From NCBI RefSeq assembly GCF_017115045.1, contig NZ_JABXKK010000034.1, positions 1 to 64,000 on the forward strand: a stretch of 64,000 bases of DNA. Reading direction: 5' to 3'. Shown in pieces: positions 35,617-44,468 of this stretch. Position 1 is the first letter of the stretch; every line of letters starts with the position of its first letter. This DNA comes from Nostoc sp. NMS8 (GTDB taxonomy: Bacteria > Cyanobacteriota > Cyanobacteriia > Cyanobacteriales > Nostocaceae). Below the pieces are notes generated by a model. The model was not told where the DNA came from. It saw only the letters and a program-made list of their open reading frames with translations, and did not search any database. Both the position numbers and the translations under genes were made by a program.

Positions 35617-36035
35617 GTGTTTTATGTAAAGTTGGTTGACAAAACTTGCTGTAATTCATTGACTGTATTTACAGTTTTAATTGCCTGCTGAATTGCTTTT
35701 AACTGGATTACAGATATTTAGATTTTTGATTGGACTACTTAGAGTCCTGTTTTTAACGCAAAGGGGCGCAAAGGGAAACGCGGAGGTTCGCAAAGAAGTG
35801 TTGGCAAAAAATTGGGTGATCGGAATTAACCATTTTAGATCGCTTAAAGACGCGATAAATCGCCGTCAAGACAAAAGACTGATTATTGTCTTGATGGCGA
35901 TTCATCGCGTCTCTTGACTTAACGGAACAGTATTGGGTCAGATATTCAAGTAAATGAGGGGAGACAGAGAAGATGAGGTGTATGAATGGCAAGAAAAAAG
36001 TTAATGATTCACTCCCATCACCACGCCCCTGTGTC
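35617..36035. other. Repeat-rich gap after ndhJ
   Basis: No gene. 35757-35800 holds a GCAAAGGGGCGCAAAGG-type dispersed repeat, and 35849-35911 a long palindrome described separately. Short frames on both strands run through these repeats and are unlikely to be expressed. Confidence 0.5.
35849..35911. repeat. Palindromic MITE-like element, 24-bp arms
   Basis: The left arm 35849-35872 (GACGCGATAAATCGCC...) and right arm 35888-35911 match at 22 of 24 positions around a 15-nt loop. It continues to CTTAACGGAACAGTATTG (35917-35934), the end sequence seen in other elements here. A close relative lies at 55276-55371. Confidence 0.75.
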
Positions 36036-36707
36036 CTATTTTTGTGCCGCACCAACGGGAAGAGGTTCACCGAGAACTTTGGCGAATCTTTCTAAATAGA
36101 AGTCCGCGGGATTTGCAACTGCTTGAATTGAGGAGCGATCGCCTACCAGATTCCACCATGCCTGCAACTGGGGTGTTTCTGTTGGTAGTGTGAATTTGCG
36201 GAAGTGTTCTAAGAGTGGTAAACGTTCAAACCAAGGATAGAAGCTGATATCAACAAGGCTAAACCGATCTCCCAATAAGTAATCACCTTTGCCTAACCCT
36301 TCTTGTTCAATATATAGAAGCGCTTCTGTGAAATCTTTTCTTCCTTGTTCCTGTTCTTGGCTATCTTTACCGCGCAGAAATTTGTTAAAAGCTGGGACAA
36401 AGCGAGTATTGGCGTAATCTATCCAAATCCGAGCGATCGCTTTCGCTGCGGGATCGCGGGGTAACAATGGTGGTTCTGGAAAAACCTCTTCTAGATATTC
36501 ATTAATAACGGCGGACTCGTAAATTTCAATATCCCCATGTTTAATCGCCGGAACTTTACCATAGCGCGAAATCTGCGTGTACTCATCTGGCTTGTTCTGT
36601 AAGTCAATTTCTATTGGGGTGAAATCAATGCCTTTTTCCAGTAAGACTACACGAGTACGTTGAGAGAAGGTAGAGGCTTGGGCGAAGTACAGTTGTATGT
36701 TACTCAT
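36036..36707 (-). CDS. Glutathione S-transferase family protein
   Basis: A 223-residue protein from ATG 36707 after AGGAAAAG; the frame extends six more codons only to a TTG. The N-terminal thioredoxin-like domain ([40 protein letters not shown]) has the cis-Pro and the ES pair that binds the glutathione gamma-glutamyl group. The C-terminal domain is helical ([20 protein letters not shown]). No active-site Cys is present; the SxxS-like STFSQRT start suggests a Ser-type GST. The substrate is unknown. Confidence 0.88.
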   Translation of the reverse strand: MSNIQLYFAQASTFSQRTRVVLLEKGIDFTPIEIDLQNKPDEYTQISRYGKVPAIKHGDIEIYESAVINEYLEEVFPEPPLLPRDPAAKAIARIWIDYANTRFVPAFNKFLRGKDSQEQEQGRKDFTEALLYIEQEGLGKGDYLLGDRFSLVDISFYPWFERLPLLEHFRKFTLPTETPQLQAWWNLVGDRSSIQAVANPADFYLERFAKVLGEPLPVGAAQK

Positions 36708-37037
36708 GAAATCTTTTCCTTGCAATTATTGTGAATGCAAACTATTTGAAATTGCACAACTCCAACTCAAGCAATAAGACAAAAGTTGAGATGTGTTAAT
36801 TAGTACAGTTAAATAATTTACTGGCAGGTATCTACGTCAGCTTAGATGATATACTCCAGCTTGTCGGTCGATTTACCGGACTTTTAATAGTCTACAGTCT
36901 TTATGAAAATATGTATAGCAATACCTTCGCCAAAAAAACGCTAAAAGCGTAGCTTGCTTCCCTGAAAGGGTATTCTGACTCCTGAATTCTGTTCGATAAT
37001 AGACCCTTGCTGTGCGAAAGTTTGAGCCAGAGGTAGT

Positions 37038-37109
37038 TCATAGTAAATTTGGGTCAATTCCTTGTTGTTGTAATCTGGCTAAAAGTTCTTGAAGCTGCTG
37101 CTGAGTTTG
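37038..37109 (-). pseudogene. C-terminal remnant of a Uma2-like gene
   Basis: Directly after an in-frame TAG, 23 codons read QTQQQLQELLARLQQQGIDP and end NLL. This is the coiled tail with the closing GIDP/GVNP motif found at the C-terminus of Uma2 (DUF820) nuclease-fold proteins, a large family in cyanobacteria. The rest of the gene is absent. Confidence 0.4.
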
Positions 37110-37151
37110 CTAGAGATTTTTATTTTGTCGCAGAAACAGATCATTAACTCA

Positions 37152-37249
37152 ATACGGTTCAGTTAGAGCCAAAAACCTTAAACTACGTAAGTTGCTTTGA
37201 GGAACGAAACTCAAGATTTAATAGGGTTTGTTCTTTAACTGAACCGTAT
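37152..37249. repeat. MITE-like element, family A
   Basis: A 98-bp element with terminal inverted repeats ATACGGTTCAGTTAGAG (37152-37168) and CTTTAACTGAACCGTAT (37233-37249), 16 of 17 matching. There is no coding capacity. The same ends appear at 44377-44464. Confidence 0.75.
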
Positions 37250-37325
37250 AGAGATTGTATGAAAAATTCAAAACCTCTCTCTTATTAACAAGAGAAAGGT
37301 TTTCTACTTGAACAGCTAAAGAAAA

Positions 37326-38666
37326 TTAGCGATCGCGTTTAGCAGAACGGCGCGATGCAGATGAACGAGCGCTAGGTTTATCGCCATTGGTGGCAGGCGG
37401 TGCGGCTTTACGTTTAGCTGATGTCGGTGGCGACGGTTTAGCAGTACGAGCCGGACGCTTGTCACTTCCTGGCTTTGGTCTGTGTTGCCGTCCATTGGGG
37501 ATTGCTTCTGGCTCAATGTCGAGGTTGGGGCCAAAGCCAGCAACTACTTCCCTGGGCAAGCGCTGCTCGATCAGTTTTTCGATATCTTTCAATAGAGGGT
37601 ATTCATCGACGCAAACCAACGATACGGCTTCACCTGATGCGCCAGCGCGACCGGTGCGACCAATGCGATGCACATAATCTTCGGGTACATTGGGTAGATC
37701 GAAGTTAACTACATGGGGCAGTTCGCTGATGTCAAGACCTCTAGCAGCAATGTCCGTTGCTACTAGTACTTGCAAGCTGCCATTCTTGAACTTTGCCAGA
37801 GCGTTGGTACGCACAGGCTGACTTTTATTGCCGTGGATTGCCAATGCTTGAATGCGGTCTTCGCCCAACTGCTTTACCAAACGGTCAGCGCCATATTTAG
37901 TGCGAGTGAAGACTAAAACTTGATACCAATTATCTCGCCGAATTAGATGAGCAAGTAATTGACGTTTCTTGTCACGATCTACCTGATAAATCTTCTGGGC
38001 GATCGTTTCGGCGGTAACGTTACGGCGTGCTACCTCAATCATTTTTGGATTATTGAGTAGTCCGGCGGCCAGTGCCTTAATTTTGTCTGAGAAAGTAGCG
38101 AAGAATAGCAAATTTTGCCGCTGTTTGGGCAGAAGTGAGAGGATGCGGCGGATATCATGAATAAAGCCCATGTCCAACATCCGATCAGCTTCATCTAGAA
38201 CCAAAACCTCAATATGCGATAGGTTCAGCGTACCCTGCTGTACGTGGTCTAGCAGTCGCCCTGGAGTAGCGACCAAAATATCGACTCGACCCCTCAACCG
38301 CTGTTTTTGCAGATTAATACCGACTCCGCCAAAAATTACCATTGAGTTGAGATTTAAGTACTTGCCGTACTCGCGCACGCTTTCTTCCACTTGTGCCGCG
38401 AGTTCGCGAGTCGGGGTGAGAATCAAGGCTCGGATTGGTGGGTATCCATTAGGCGTACCTTTGCTTTTGTTAGAAGACAACTGATGCAAGAGCGGCAAGG
38501 TGAAACTAGCGGTCTTGCCAGTGCCAGTTTGTGCCCCAGCTAACAAATCGCTACCCGACAATACAGCAGGAATCGCCTGCATCTGGATTGGGGTGGGTTC
38601 CGTGTACCCTCGTTCGGTAACAGCACGGATAATTTCATTGGACAAGCCGAGATCAGAAAAAGACAT
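37326..38666 (-). CDS. DEAD-box RNA helicase, RhlE-like
   Basis: A 446-residue protein from ATG 38666 with a GGAG site. Motifs in order: [10 protein letters not shown] (Q), AQTGTGKT (I), PTRELAAQ (Ia), [13 protein letters not shown] (II), FATFS (III), [11 protein letters not shown] (V) and [10 protein letters not shown] (VI). Motif III is FAT where most members have SAT, the step that couples ATP use to unwinding; this needs a check. The last 75 residues are basic and rich in Lys, Arg and Pro ([20 protein letters not shown]), probably an RNA-binding tail. Cyanobacterial relatives (Crh helicases) respond to cold and redox state. Confidence 0.92.
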   Translation of the reverse strand: MSFSDLGLSNEIIRAVTERGYTEPTPIQMQAIPAVLSGSDLLAGAQTGTGKTASFTLPLLHQLSSNKSKGTPNGYPPIRALILTPTRELAAQVEESVREYGKYLNLNSMVIFGGVGINLQKQRLRGRVDILVATPGRLLDHVQQGTLNLSHIEVLVLDEADRMLDMGFIHDIRRILSLLPKQRQNLLFFATFSDKIKALAAGLLNNPKMIEVARRNVTAETIAQKIYQVDRDKKRQLLAHLIRRDNWYQVLVFTRTKYGADRLVKQLGEDRIQALAIHGNKSQPVRTNALAKFKNGSLQVLVATDIAARGLDISELPHVVNFDLPNVPEDYVHRIGRTGRAGASGEAVSLVCVDEYPLLKDIEKLIEQRLPREVVAGFGPNLDIEPEAIPNGRQHRPKPGSDKRPARTAKPSPPTSAKRKAAPPATNGDKPSARSSASRRSAKRDR

Positions 38667-38902
38667 AAGACTCCAAAAATAACATCGGCCTGTCGCCAAT
38701 GATGGCGTCAGTCTTAGGCGGACGGATAAAAATTATTGAAAAGCTGGATGGGCACTAGCGCAAAGACTGAGAGCGAGTACCCCAGTATTTTATTTTAACA
38801 GATTGCCGTCCATTGTGTTGTTAAAGTTGCTCTGATTCAGTGTTGTGTTAAATTGGCATTACCTGCTTATAAAGCAAAGTATTGAACAAATAGGAGAAAT
38901 TC

Positions 38903-39394
38903 ATTATCGCAATCCAAAAGCAACTGATTAATTCACAAATCAAGTCACCTAGCGTCTTCTTGATTGACCATGAAAATAATAATCGTGGTCTGATCGATAC
39001 CAATGAGGCGCTACAGCTAGCCGAAAGCTTAGAGCTTGACTTAGTTGTAGTTTCCCAAGGCAAAGATGCTCCGATCGCGAAGATTCTCAACTATGGGAAG
39101 CTTCAGTATCAAAAGAAAAAACGTCAGAGCCAGAGTGCTAGACCCACGGTAAAGGAAGTTCGGTTCGGACTAAACGTGGGTGTAGCTGATTACAATTTAC
39201 GCATTCAGAAAGCAGTTGAGTGGTTGAGTAAAGGCGATTCTGTGAAATTTGCCATCCGTTTACGAGGCCGAGAACATCAATATCGCGATCAAGCAGGAGA
39301 ACTGCTAGACCGAATTGCAAACGATCTCAGTCAAGTAGGTAAAATCCAGTCGTTGGATAAACGCGCACTAATTGTTCAAGTTATTCCTGCTTAG
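38903..39394 (+). CDS. infC: Divergent translation initiation factor IF-3 (second infC-type gene), AUU start
   Basis: The frame has a stop at 38891-38893 and no ATG or GTG before the IF-3 N-domain. A Shine-Dalgarno AGGAG (38892-38896) lies 6 nt before an in-frame ATT at 38903, giving 163 residues. Starting at the TTG at 38960 would remove the strand NSQIKSPSVFLID that matches the NEEIRAPEVRLID start of IF-3. The N-domain (EALQLAESLELDLVVVSQG; AKILNYGKLQYQKKKRQ) and C-domain (VKEVRFGLNVGVADYNLRIQ; VKFAIRLRGREHQYRDQAGE) are complete. The sequence differs enough from the usual cyanobacterial IF-3 that it is probably a paralogue. AUU starts allow IF-3 to repress its own mRNA in E. coli. Confidence 0.88.
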   Translation: MIAIQKQLINSQIKSPSVFLIDHENNNRGLIDTNEALQLAESLELDLVVVSQGKDAPIAKILNYGKLQYQKKKRQSQSARPTVKEVRFGLNVGVADYNLRIQKAVEWLSKGDSVKFAIRLRGREHQYRDQAGELLDRIANDLSQVGKIQSLDKRALIVQVIPA

Positions 39395-39526
39395 TTAATC
39401 TGGCGATCGCTGAAGGATGTATTGTGGCAGCTTGTAAGGAACGAAAAAAGCCGGACACAGTACTGTAGCTTCTATGGAAAAAACAGTCAACTGTTACTCA
39501 AGGTGAATTTGACTTTCCGACCAAAC

Positions 39527-39570
39527 AAGCGCCACGCGCCGGGATATAACCAATCAATCGGCGCTTTTAG
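39527..39570 (+). terminator. Weak terminator between infC and tetR
   Basis: AAGCGCC (39527-39533) pairs with GGCGCTT (39560-39566), followed by TTAG; it reaches into the tetR 3' end and could serve both convergent genes. Confidence 0.4.
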
Positions 39571-40168
39571 TGATTAGGTGTGTCAAGGCATCAATCAAGC
39601 GATCGCTTTCCATTGGAATAATATCCTGTCCATACATCACATTTTGAGTAATATGAAAATGCACCAATGCTCCTAAGAGAATTCTCGCTGTCGCCTCTGG
39701 ATCAGGTATCTTCAATTCTGGAGCCGCCAAGTAGTGAGTGAGAGTTTCTGCTACTGGCTTAATCATTGCCCGAATACAAATTTGAGCTAACTCAGGAAAA
39801 CGGCCAGATTCCCCGATTAGTACTCGCATAAATGCACTATGTTCTTTGTCGTTAAGCATCTGCTCTAATGCTTTGGTTACTACCTGGCGCAGTATGGTAA
39901 CTGGTTCTCCCTCAATCGGTTCTGTGCCAAAAATTGAGCTATTCTTCTTACTTGTCAGTTGCTCTAACAGTACTTTAAAAAGTCCTTCTTTATCTTGAAA
40001 GTGGCTGTAGACTGTCGCTTTAGAAACACCTGCTGCTACTGCTACCCGATCCATGCTTGTACCAGCATAGCCATTTTGGAGAAACTCTTGCATTGCACCT
40101 TGCAGAATTTGCTCTACTTTATCAACGGAATTATCTCGATCAACTTCGTCAGTTTTGATACGTACCAT
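39554..40168 (-). CDS. TetR/AcrR family transcriptional regulator
   Basis: A 204-residue protein. Residues about 18-65 form the helix-turn-helix domain (ILQGAMQEFLQNGYAGTSMD RVAVAAGVSKATVYSHFQDKEG). The rest is the ligand and dimer domain, which ends with SADRLIDALTHL-like helices. It is divergent from the devBCA-type operon and 263 nt away, the usual layout for a repressor of an efflux operon. Paired operator-like sites at 40356-40402 support this. The inducer is unknown. Confidence 0.9.
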   Translation of the reverse strand: MVRIKTDEVDRDNSVDKVEQILQGAMQEFLQNGYAGTSMDRVAVAAGVSKATVYSHFQDKEGLFKVLLEQLTSKKNSSIFGTEPIEGEPVTILRQVVTKALEQMLNDKEHSAFMRVLIGESGRFPELAQICIRAMIKPVAETLTHYLAAPELKIPDPEATARILLGALVHFHITQNVMYGQDIIPMESDRLIDALTHLITKSAD

Positions 40169-40355
40169 TTATTAATCATCCTTTCTTATAAACAATATTA
40201 ATAGATGCTGCAAAATACCCCAGTACAAAATGGCGAAAATAAATATACCCTTCAATAAAGCCCAAAAGCCTCTATTATCAGCATTGTGAATCGAATTTCG
40301 CCGTATAATGCCGAGCAAATCGCTTGAGAATTTTCGCTGTATCCTCTTGACTAAA

Positions 40356-40402
40356 CTAGTCCGTTTAGTTTAGCATAAATTGAACTGGACAGTTTAGTAC
40401 AG
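40356..40402. promoter_or_regulatory. Two candidate TetR operators before devB
   Basis: CTAGTCCGTTTAGTTTAG (40356-40373) and CTGGACAGTTTAGTACAG (40385-40402) match at 13 of 18 positions and start 29 nt apart. The first lies within a near-palindrome (TAAACTA...TTAGTTTA, 40352-40372). They are 30-76 nt before the devB start. Confidence 0.6.
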
Positions 40403-40431
40403 GTTGCTACTGGTGGTAAGGGGGGAATAGT

Positions 40432-41742
40432 ATGAGGGAAAACAGGAATGCAGAGAGTTTAACGTCTTCTCAGAATCTTTTGCGATCGCCTCTTCTACTT
40501 GCAATAATTGCATCGCTAGCAATAGGTGGAACCAGTGTTTATGCGGTGATGAAGCTTCAGGCTACAGCTAATGAAAAGCAAAAAACACCAGTAGCAGTTC
40601 AGCCTGTGGTCAAAACAGTCACAGCATTAGGGCGGTTGGAACCAAAAGGAGAGGTAATAAAACTGTCAGCACCTTCTTTAAATGGTGAAGGAAGCCGAGT
40701 GGAGCAACTATTGGTGAAAGAAGGCGATCGCGTCAAAGCTGGGCAGGTAGTTGCGATTATGGACAACCGCGATCGCCTACAAGCTACTTTGGGGGAAGCA
40801 CAAAAACAAGTTCAAGTTGCCAAATCCCGCTTTAACCAGGTAAAAGCTGGAGCCAAACAGGGAGAAATTGGAGCGCGTCAAGCTACGGTGAATCGTGTAC
40901 AAGTAGAACTACAAGGAAACATTAAAACTCAGCAAGCTACAATTAATCGTTTAGAAGCAGAACTCCTTGGACAACAACGCAGCTTGCAAGCAACAGTGGC
41001 TCGCGTAGCAGCCGAGAAAGGTAATGCCCAAGCTGACGTGCGGCGCTACGAGACTTTATATAAACAAGGAGCAATTTCTAGCCAGGAAGTTGGTAACAGA
41101 CGCCTAAGCGCCGAAACTTCCACTCAAGCGTTAATTGAAAGCCAAGCCACCCAGACAAGAACTGTCGCCACCCTACAACAGCAGCTTAACGAGGCAAAAG
41201 CCAACCAGGAACAAACCCTCGCCAGCTTGCAACAGCAGATTAACGAGGCAAGAGCTAACCTAAATCAAACCACTGAAGTTCGTCCTACAGATATAGCAAA
41301 TGCACAGGCAGAGATAGACAGTGCTCAAGCCACTGTGGAGAAAATTAGAGTAGAACTGGCACAGGCATACGTTGTGGCTCCTAAAGCCGGTCGAATTTTG
41401 GAGATTAATACACGAGCCGGAGAAACGGTTGGCAATGAAGGCATTGTGGCTTTAGGTCAAACCGACCAGATGTATGCAGTAGTAGAAGTCTACCAAAGTG
41501 ATATCAAGAGAGTGCGTCCGGGACAGGAGGTGTTGGTAAGCAGTGATTCCCTCCGCAATGAATTAAAGGGAAGAGTGGATTGGATTGGTATGCAGGTAAA
41601 GCGGCAAAATCTGATCAATGCTGACCCCTCTAGCAATATTGATGCCAGAGTAGTGGAAGTCCATGTGCAACTGAATAAACTATCCAGCCAAAATGCTTCT
41701 AACTTAACTAATTTGCAAGTGAAGGCGGTGATTGAATTGTGA
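40432..41742 (+). CDS. DevB/HlyD-type periplasmic adaptor of an ABC exporter
   Basis: A 436-residue membrane fusion protein with one N-terminal membrane anchor (PLLLAIIASLAIGGTSVYAV, about residues 19-40). A biotinyl-lipoyl-like half (GSRVEQLLVKEGDRVKAGQV) is followed by a long coiled coil (about 130-300, rich in Gln, Ala and Glu, with repeats ATLQQQLNEAKANQEQ and ASLQQQINEARANLNQ), then the second half-motif and a beta-barrel domain. It matches DevB of Anabaena, which links the DevC/DevA ABC pump to TolC. The stop overlaps the devC start (GTGA). The operon is probably under the divergent TetR regulator. Confidence 0.88.
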   Translation: MRENRNAESLTSSQNLLRSPLLLAIIASLAIGGTSVYAVMKLQATANEKQKTPVAVQPVVKTVTALGRLEPKGEVIKLSAPSLNGEGSRVEQLLVKEGDRVKAGQVVAIMDNRDRLQATLGEAQKQVQVAKSRFNQVKAGAKQGEIGARQATVNRVQVELQGNIKTQQATINRLEAELLGQQRSLQATVARVAAEKGNAQADVRRYETLYKQGAISSQEVGNRRLSAETSTQALIESQATQTRTVATLQQQLNEAKANQEQTLASLQQQINEARANLNQTTEVRPTDIANAQAEIDSAQATVEKIRVELAQAYVVAPKAGRILEINTRAGETVGNEGIVALGQTDQMYAVVEVYQSDIKRVRPGQEVLVSSDSLRNELKGRVDWIGMQVKRQNLINADPSSNIDARVVEVHVQLNKLSSQNASNLTNLQVKAVIEL

Positions 41743-42914
41743 TTGGATTTATCCAGCAACTACGGCGGCGAACGCCTTTAGGATGGCTGCAACTGAGTCA
41801 TGAAAAAGGTCGTCTTTTGGTGGCATTGTCAGGTATTGCCTTTGCCGATGTTCTAATGTTCATGCAGCTAGGGTTTCAGAATGCCCTGTTTGAAAGTAAC
41901 ACAATGCTGCATCGGAGTATGCAGGCTGATATGTTTGTCATCAGTCCCCAAGCACGTAACCTAGCAAATATGTCTAGCTTTACGCGGCGGCGGCTCTATC
42001 AAGCAATGGATGTACCAGGTGTCAAGTCGGTAGAAGGAATGTATCTCAACATTGTTGATTGGAAAAATCCCCAAACACATCAGAAGACGACAATATTAGT
42101 TATGGGATTCAATCCCGATCGGCAAGTGTTTAACTTAGCAGATGTAAATCGCCAGATAGATGCTGTTAAGCTACCAGATACCGTTTTGTTTGATCGCGCC
42201 TCTAGAGGAGATTATAACGAAGCGATCGCCAAAATTGACCAAGGTAAAACTGTTACAACCGAAATAGAACGCCGGACAATTACCATTAGCGGCTTATTTT
42301 CAGTCGGGGCTTCTTTCATCGCCGATGGTACTTTAATTACCAACGACCAGAACTTTTTGCGACTATTTCCTAGACGAGAAGCCAGCGGTGTCAGTCTCGG
42401 TTTGGTGCAACTACAACCAGGCTACGACCCAAAGCAGATGAAAACAGCTTTAGAATCTCATTTAGATGATGATGTTAAAGTTTTAACCAAAGCAGAATTT
42501 ATCGAATTTGAAATAAATTACTGGAAAACAAATACGGCCATCGGGTTTATCTTCAGCCTGGGTGTAGCAATGGGGTTTCTGGTGGGCGTGATTATCGTCT
42601 ATCAAGTTCTTTCTACAGATGTGAATTCCCATATCAAAGAATATGCCACTTTCAAAGCAATGGGATATAACAATCTCTACTTATTAGGTGTGGTGTTTGA
42701 AGAGGCGATAATTTTGGCGATTTTGGGCTTTATCCCAGGAGCGATCGCACCTTTAGGACTTTATCATTTAACTCGTAATGCCACCAATTTACCAGTTTAC
42801 ATGACCGTAGCACGAGCCTTGACGGTATTAACACTGACTATGATTATGTGCATAATTTCTGGTGTGGTCGCCACCCGGAAATTACAATCAGCCGACCCCG
42901 CAGATATGTTTTAA
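41739..42914 (+). CDS. DevC-type ABC exporter permease
   Basis: A 391-residue membrane protein from GTG 41739, overlapping the devB stop. One helix near residue 25-50 and three at the C-terminus (about 265-385) bracket a large external domain, the MacB/FtsX layout. The sequence TPLGWLQLSHEKGRLLVALSG at the start and KEYATFKAMGYNNLYLLGVV are DevC family marks. With DevB and DevA it would form an ATP-driven exporter. The classic DevBCA exports heterocyst glycolipids; this copy has its own TetR gene, so its cargo may be different. Confidence 0.9.
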   Translation: MIGFIQQLRRRTPLGWLQLSHEKGRLLVALSGIAFADVLMFMQLGFQNALFESNTMLHRSMQADMFVISPQARNLANMSSFTRRRLYQAMDVPGVKSVEGMYLNIVDWKNPQTHQKTTILVMGFNPDRQVFNLADVNRQIDAVKLPDTVLFDRASRGDYNEAIAKIDQGKTVTTEIERRTITISGLFSVGASFIADGTLITNDQNFLRLFPRREASGVSLGLVQLQPGYDPKQMKTALESHLDDDVKVLTKAEFIEFEINYWKTNTAIGFIFSLGVAMGFLVGVIIVYQVLSTDVNSHIKEYATFKAMGYNNLYLLGVVFEEAIILAILGFIPGAIAPLGLYHLTRNATNLPVYMTVARALTVLTLTMIMCIISGVVATRKLQSADPADMF

Positions 42915-42916
42915 AA

Positions 42917-43052
42917 ATTGTCATTAGTGATTAGTCATTAGTCCTTTTTAATTAGGACTTACGGAGACTCTATGAATTATTATCTACGACAGGAAATTAG
43001 CCATTTTAGCGTAAGTCTTGGTAATAACAAATGACTAAGGACAAATGACAAT
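42917..43052. repeat. Nested inverted repeats between devC and devA
   Basis: The outer arms (ATTGTCATTAGTGATTAGTC, 42917 onward, and ACTAAGGACAAATGACAAT ending 43052) form one hairpin. Inside lies a 66-bp element with ends AGGACTTACG (42954-42963) and CGTAAGTCTT (43010-43019). This looks like a MITE inserted in an older repeat. It splits the operon by 161 nt. Confidence 0.65.
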
Positions 43053-43075
43053 CATCAGGAATAATCGAGCTATTT

Positions 43076-43780
43076 ATGACTAGTCAATCCGTAATCTCTG
43101 TTAAAAATCTCGACCACTATTTTGGTCATGGTCAACTCCGCAAGCAAGTTCTCTTTGATATCAACCTGGATATTAACGCTGGCGAAATTATTATAATGAC
43201 TGGGCCTTCTGGTTCTGGGAAAACTACACTTCTCACCTTAGTAGGCGGCTTGCGTTCTGCCCAATCTGGTAGTTTGCAGATATTGGAACAAGAACTTTGT
43301 GGCGTTAAGACAGCACAACTTACCCAAGTGCGACGCAATAACGGTTATATTTTCCAAGCGCACAACTTGCACGGTAGCTTGACAGCACTTCAGAACGTCA
43401 GAATGGGCTTGGAAGTGCATAAAAATATTTCGCCGGCAGAAATGAAAACTCGGTCAGCCCAAATGTTAGAAGACGTAGGATTAGGAGATCGCCTGAATTA
43501 TTATCCTGATGATTTATCTGGGGGACAAAAACAAAGAGTTGCGATCGCACGTGCTTTAGTTGGTCGTCCTAAAATTGTCTTAGCGGATGAACCTACCGCC
43601 GCCCTTGACAGTAAATCGGGACGAGATGTGGTCAACCTCATGCAAAAATTAGCTAAAGAGCAAGATTGCACCATTCTTTTGGTTACTCATGACAACCGCA
43701 TTCTAGATATTGCCGATCGCATCGTCTACATGGAAGATGGCAAGCTAGTAAATGACCGTGCTGTTGTTGCAGCATCTTAA
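43076..43780 (+). CDS. DevA-type ABC exporter ATPase
   Basis: A 234-residue ATPase: Walker A GPSGSGKTTL (about residues 43-52), signature LSGGQKQRVAIARAL (about 143-157), Walker B KIVLADEPTAALD (about 162-174) and the H-loop LLVTHD. It is of the MacB/LolD type, and the family (YFGHGQLRKQVLFDINLDI start) matches DevA. It completes the devBCA-type operon, after a repeat-filled gap that may weaken its co-transcription. Confidence 0.93.
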   Translation: MTSQSVISVKNLDHYFGHGQLRKQVLFDINLDINAGEIIIMTGPSGSGKTTLLTLVGGLRSAQSGSLQILEQELCGVKTAQLTQVRRNNGYIFQAHNLHGSLTALQNVRMGLEVHKNISPAEMKTRSAQMLEDVGLGDRLNYYPDDLSGGQKQRVAIARALVGRPKIVLADEPTAALDSKSGRDVVNLMQKLAKEQDCTILLVTHDNRILDIADRIVYMEDGKLVNDRAVVAAS

Positions 43781-43915
43781 CTGGTCGCGGCGTTCCTCTC
43801 CCACCATAGTTTTAAGGGTTTAGCATCTAATCTCTAATCTCAGTCCCCAGTCCCATTTACTGTAACTAGCTGTTATTGTTAACGTATTAAGAGAAACACG
43901 AGGAAGAATCATAAA

Positions 43916-44125
43916 ATGCAAGTTAGCGCTCGCAATGCTCTCAAAGGTACAGTTAAAAGCATCGTAATAGGATCTGTAAATACAGAAGTGACATTAGAAA
44001 TTGCACCTGGAGTAGAAGTAACTTCAATTATTACCAAATCATCAGCAGAAAGTCTGAAACTCACTGAAGGCAAAGAAGTATATGCCATAGTCAAATCATC
44101 AGACGTAATAATTGCCGTAGACTAA
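43916..44125 (+). CDS. Molbindin (Mop-type molybdate-binding protein)
   Basis: A 69-residue single TOBE/Mop domain: MQVSARNALKGTVKSIVIGS, then NTEVTLEIAPGVEVTSIITK and a late KSSDVIIAVD. Molbindins form hexamers that hold molybdate (or tungstate) in the cytosol. A secreted protein with the molybdopterin oxidoreductase fold lies 0.6 kb away on the other strand, but a functional link is only suggested by position. No modABC genes are in the window. Confidence 0.9.
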   Translation: MQVSARNALKGTVKSIVIGSVNTEVTLEIAPGVEVTSIITKSSAESLKLTEGKEVYAIVKSSDVIIAVD

Positions 44126-44326
44126 AGTAATTGTTTGGATTCTATTAAGAGGGGCAGTTTGATTGCCCCGTGTAGAGCGATCGCTCATAGAATTGCGATC
44201 GCTACAGTAGGTCGAGGTAGTATATATGCACAAGTCCTTTGACGCGCCCAAAATGACCCAAAGGCAGCAGTTATAGATGCCACACTAATATCTGCATTAG
44301 CCATTCCTGTATATCCCACTAGAGAG

Positions 44327-44362
44327 AAATAAACCCCGAAAGCAAAGCTTTGGGGTTTATTT
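44327..44362 (+). terminator. Long hairpin, two-way terminator-like
   Basis: AAATAAACCCC (44327-44337) and AAAGC (39-43 of this block) pair with GCTTT and GGGGTTTATTT with one bulged G. It has A-runs and T-runs on both flanks and so could end transcripts on either strand. Confidence 0.65.
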
Positions 44363-44376
44363 CATTATTCGCAATC

Positions 44377-44464
44377 CAATACAGTTCGGTTAAGATTTTT
44401 TGATGAAAATTATAGATTGCAAAGATGCGATGAATCATCACAAAGACATAACTGAACAGTATTG
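44377..44464. repeat. MITE-like element, family A, second copy
   Basis: 88 bp with ends CAATACAGTTCGGTTAAG (44377-44394) and CATAACTGAACAGTATTG (44447-44464), 15 of 18 matching as an inverted pair. The ends are related to those at 37152-37249 and to the right ends at 35917-35934 and 55352-55371. Confidence 0.75.
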
Positions 44465-44468
44465 ATTC

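Larger units (their letters stand above)
36708..37325. other. 618-nt gap with a gene remnant and a MITE
   Basis: It holds the Uma2-like C-terminal remnant (37038-37109) and the MITE at 37152-37249. The other parts show nothing I can name. Confidence 0.5.
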
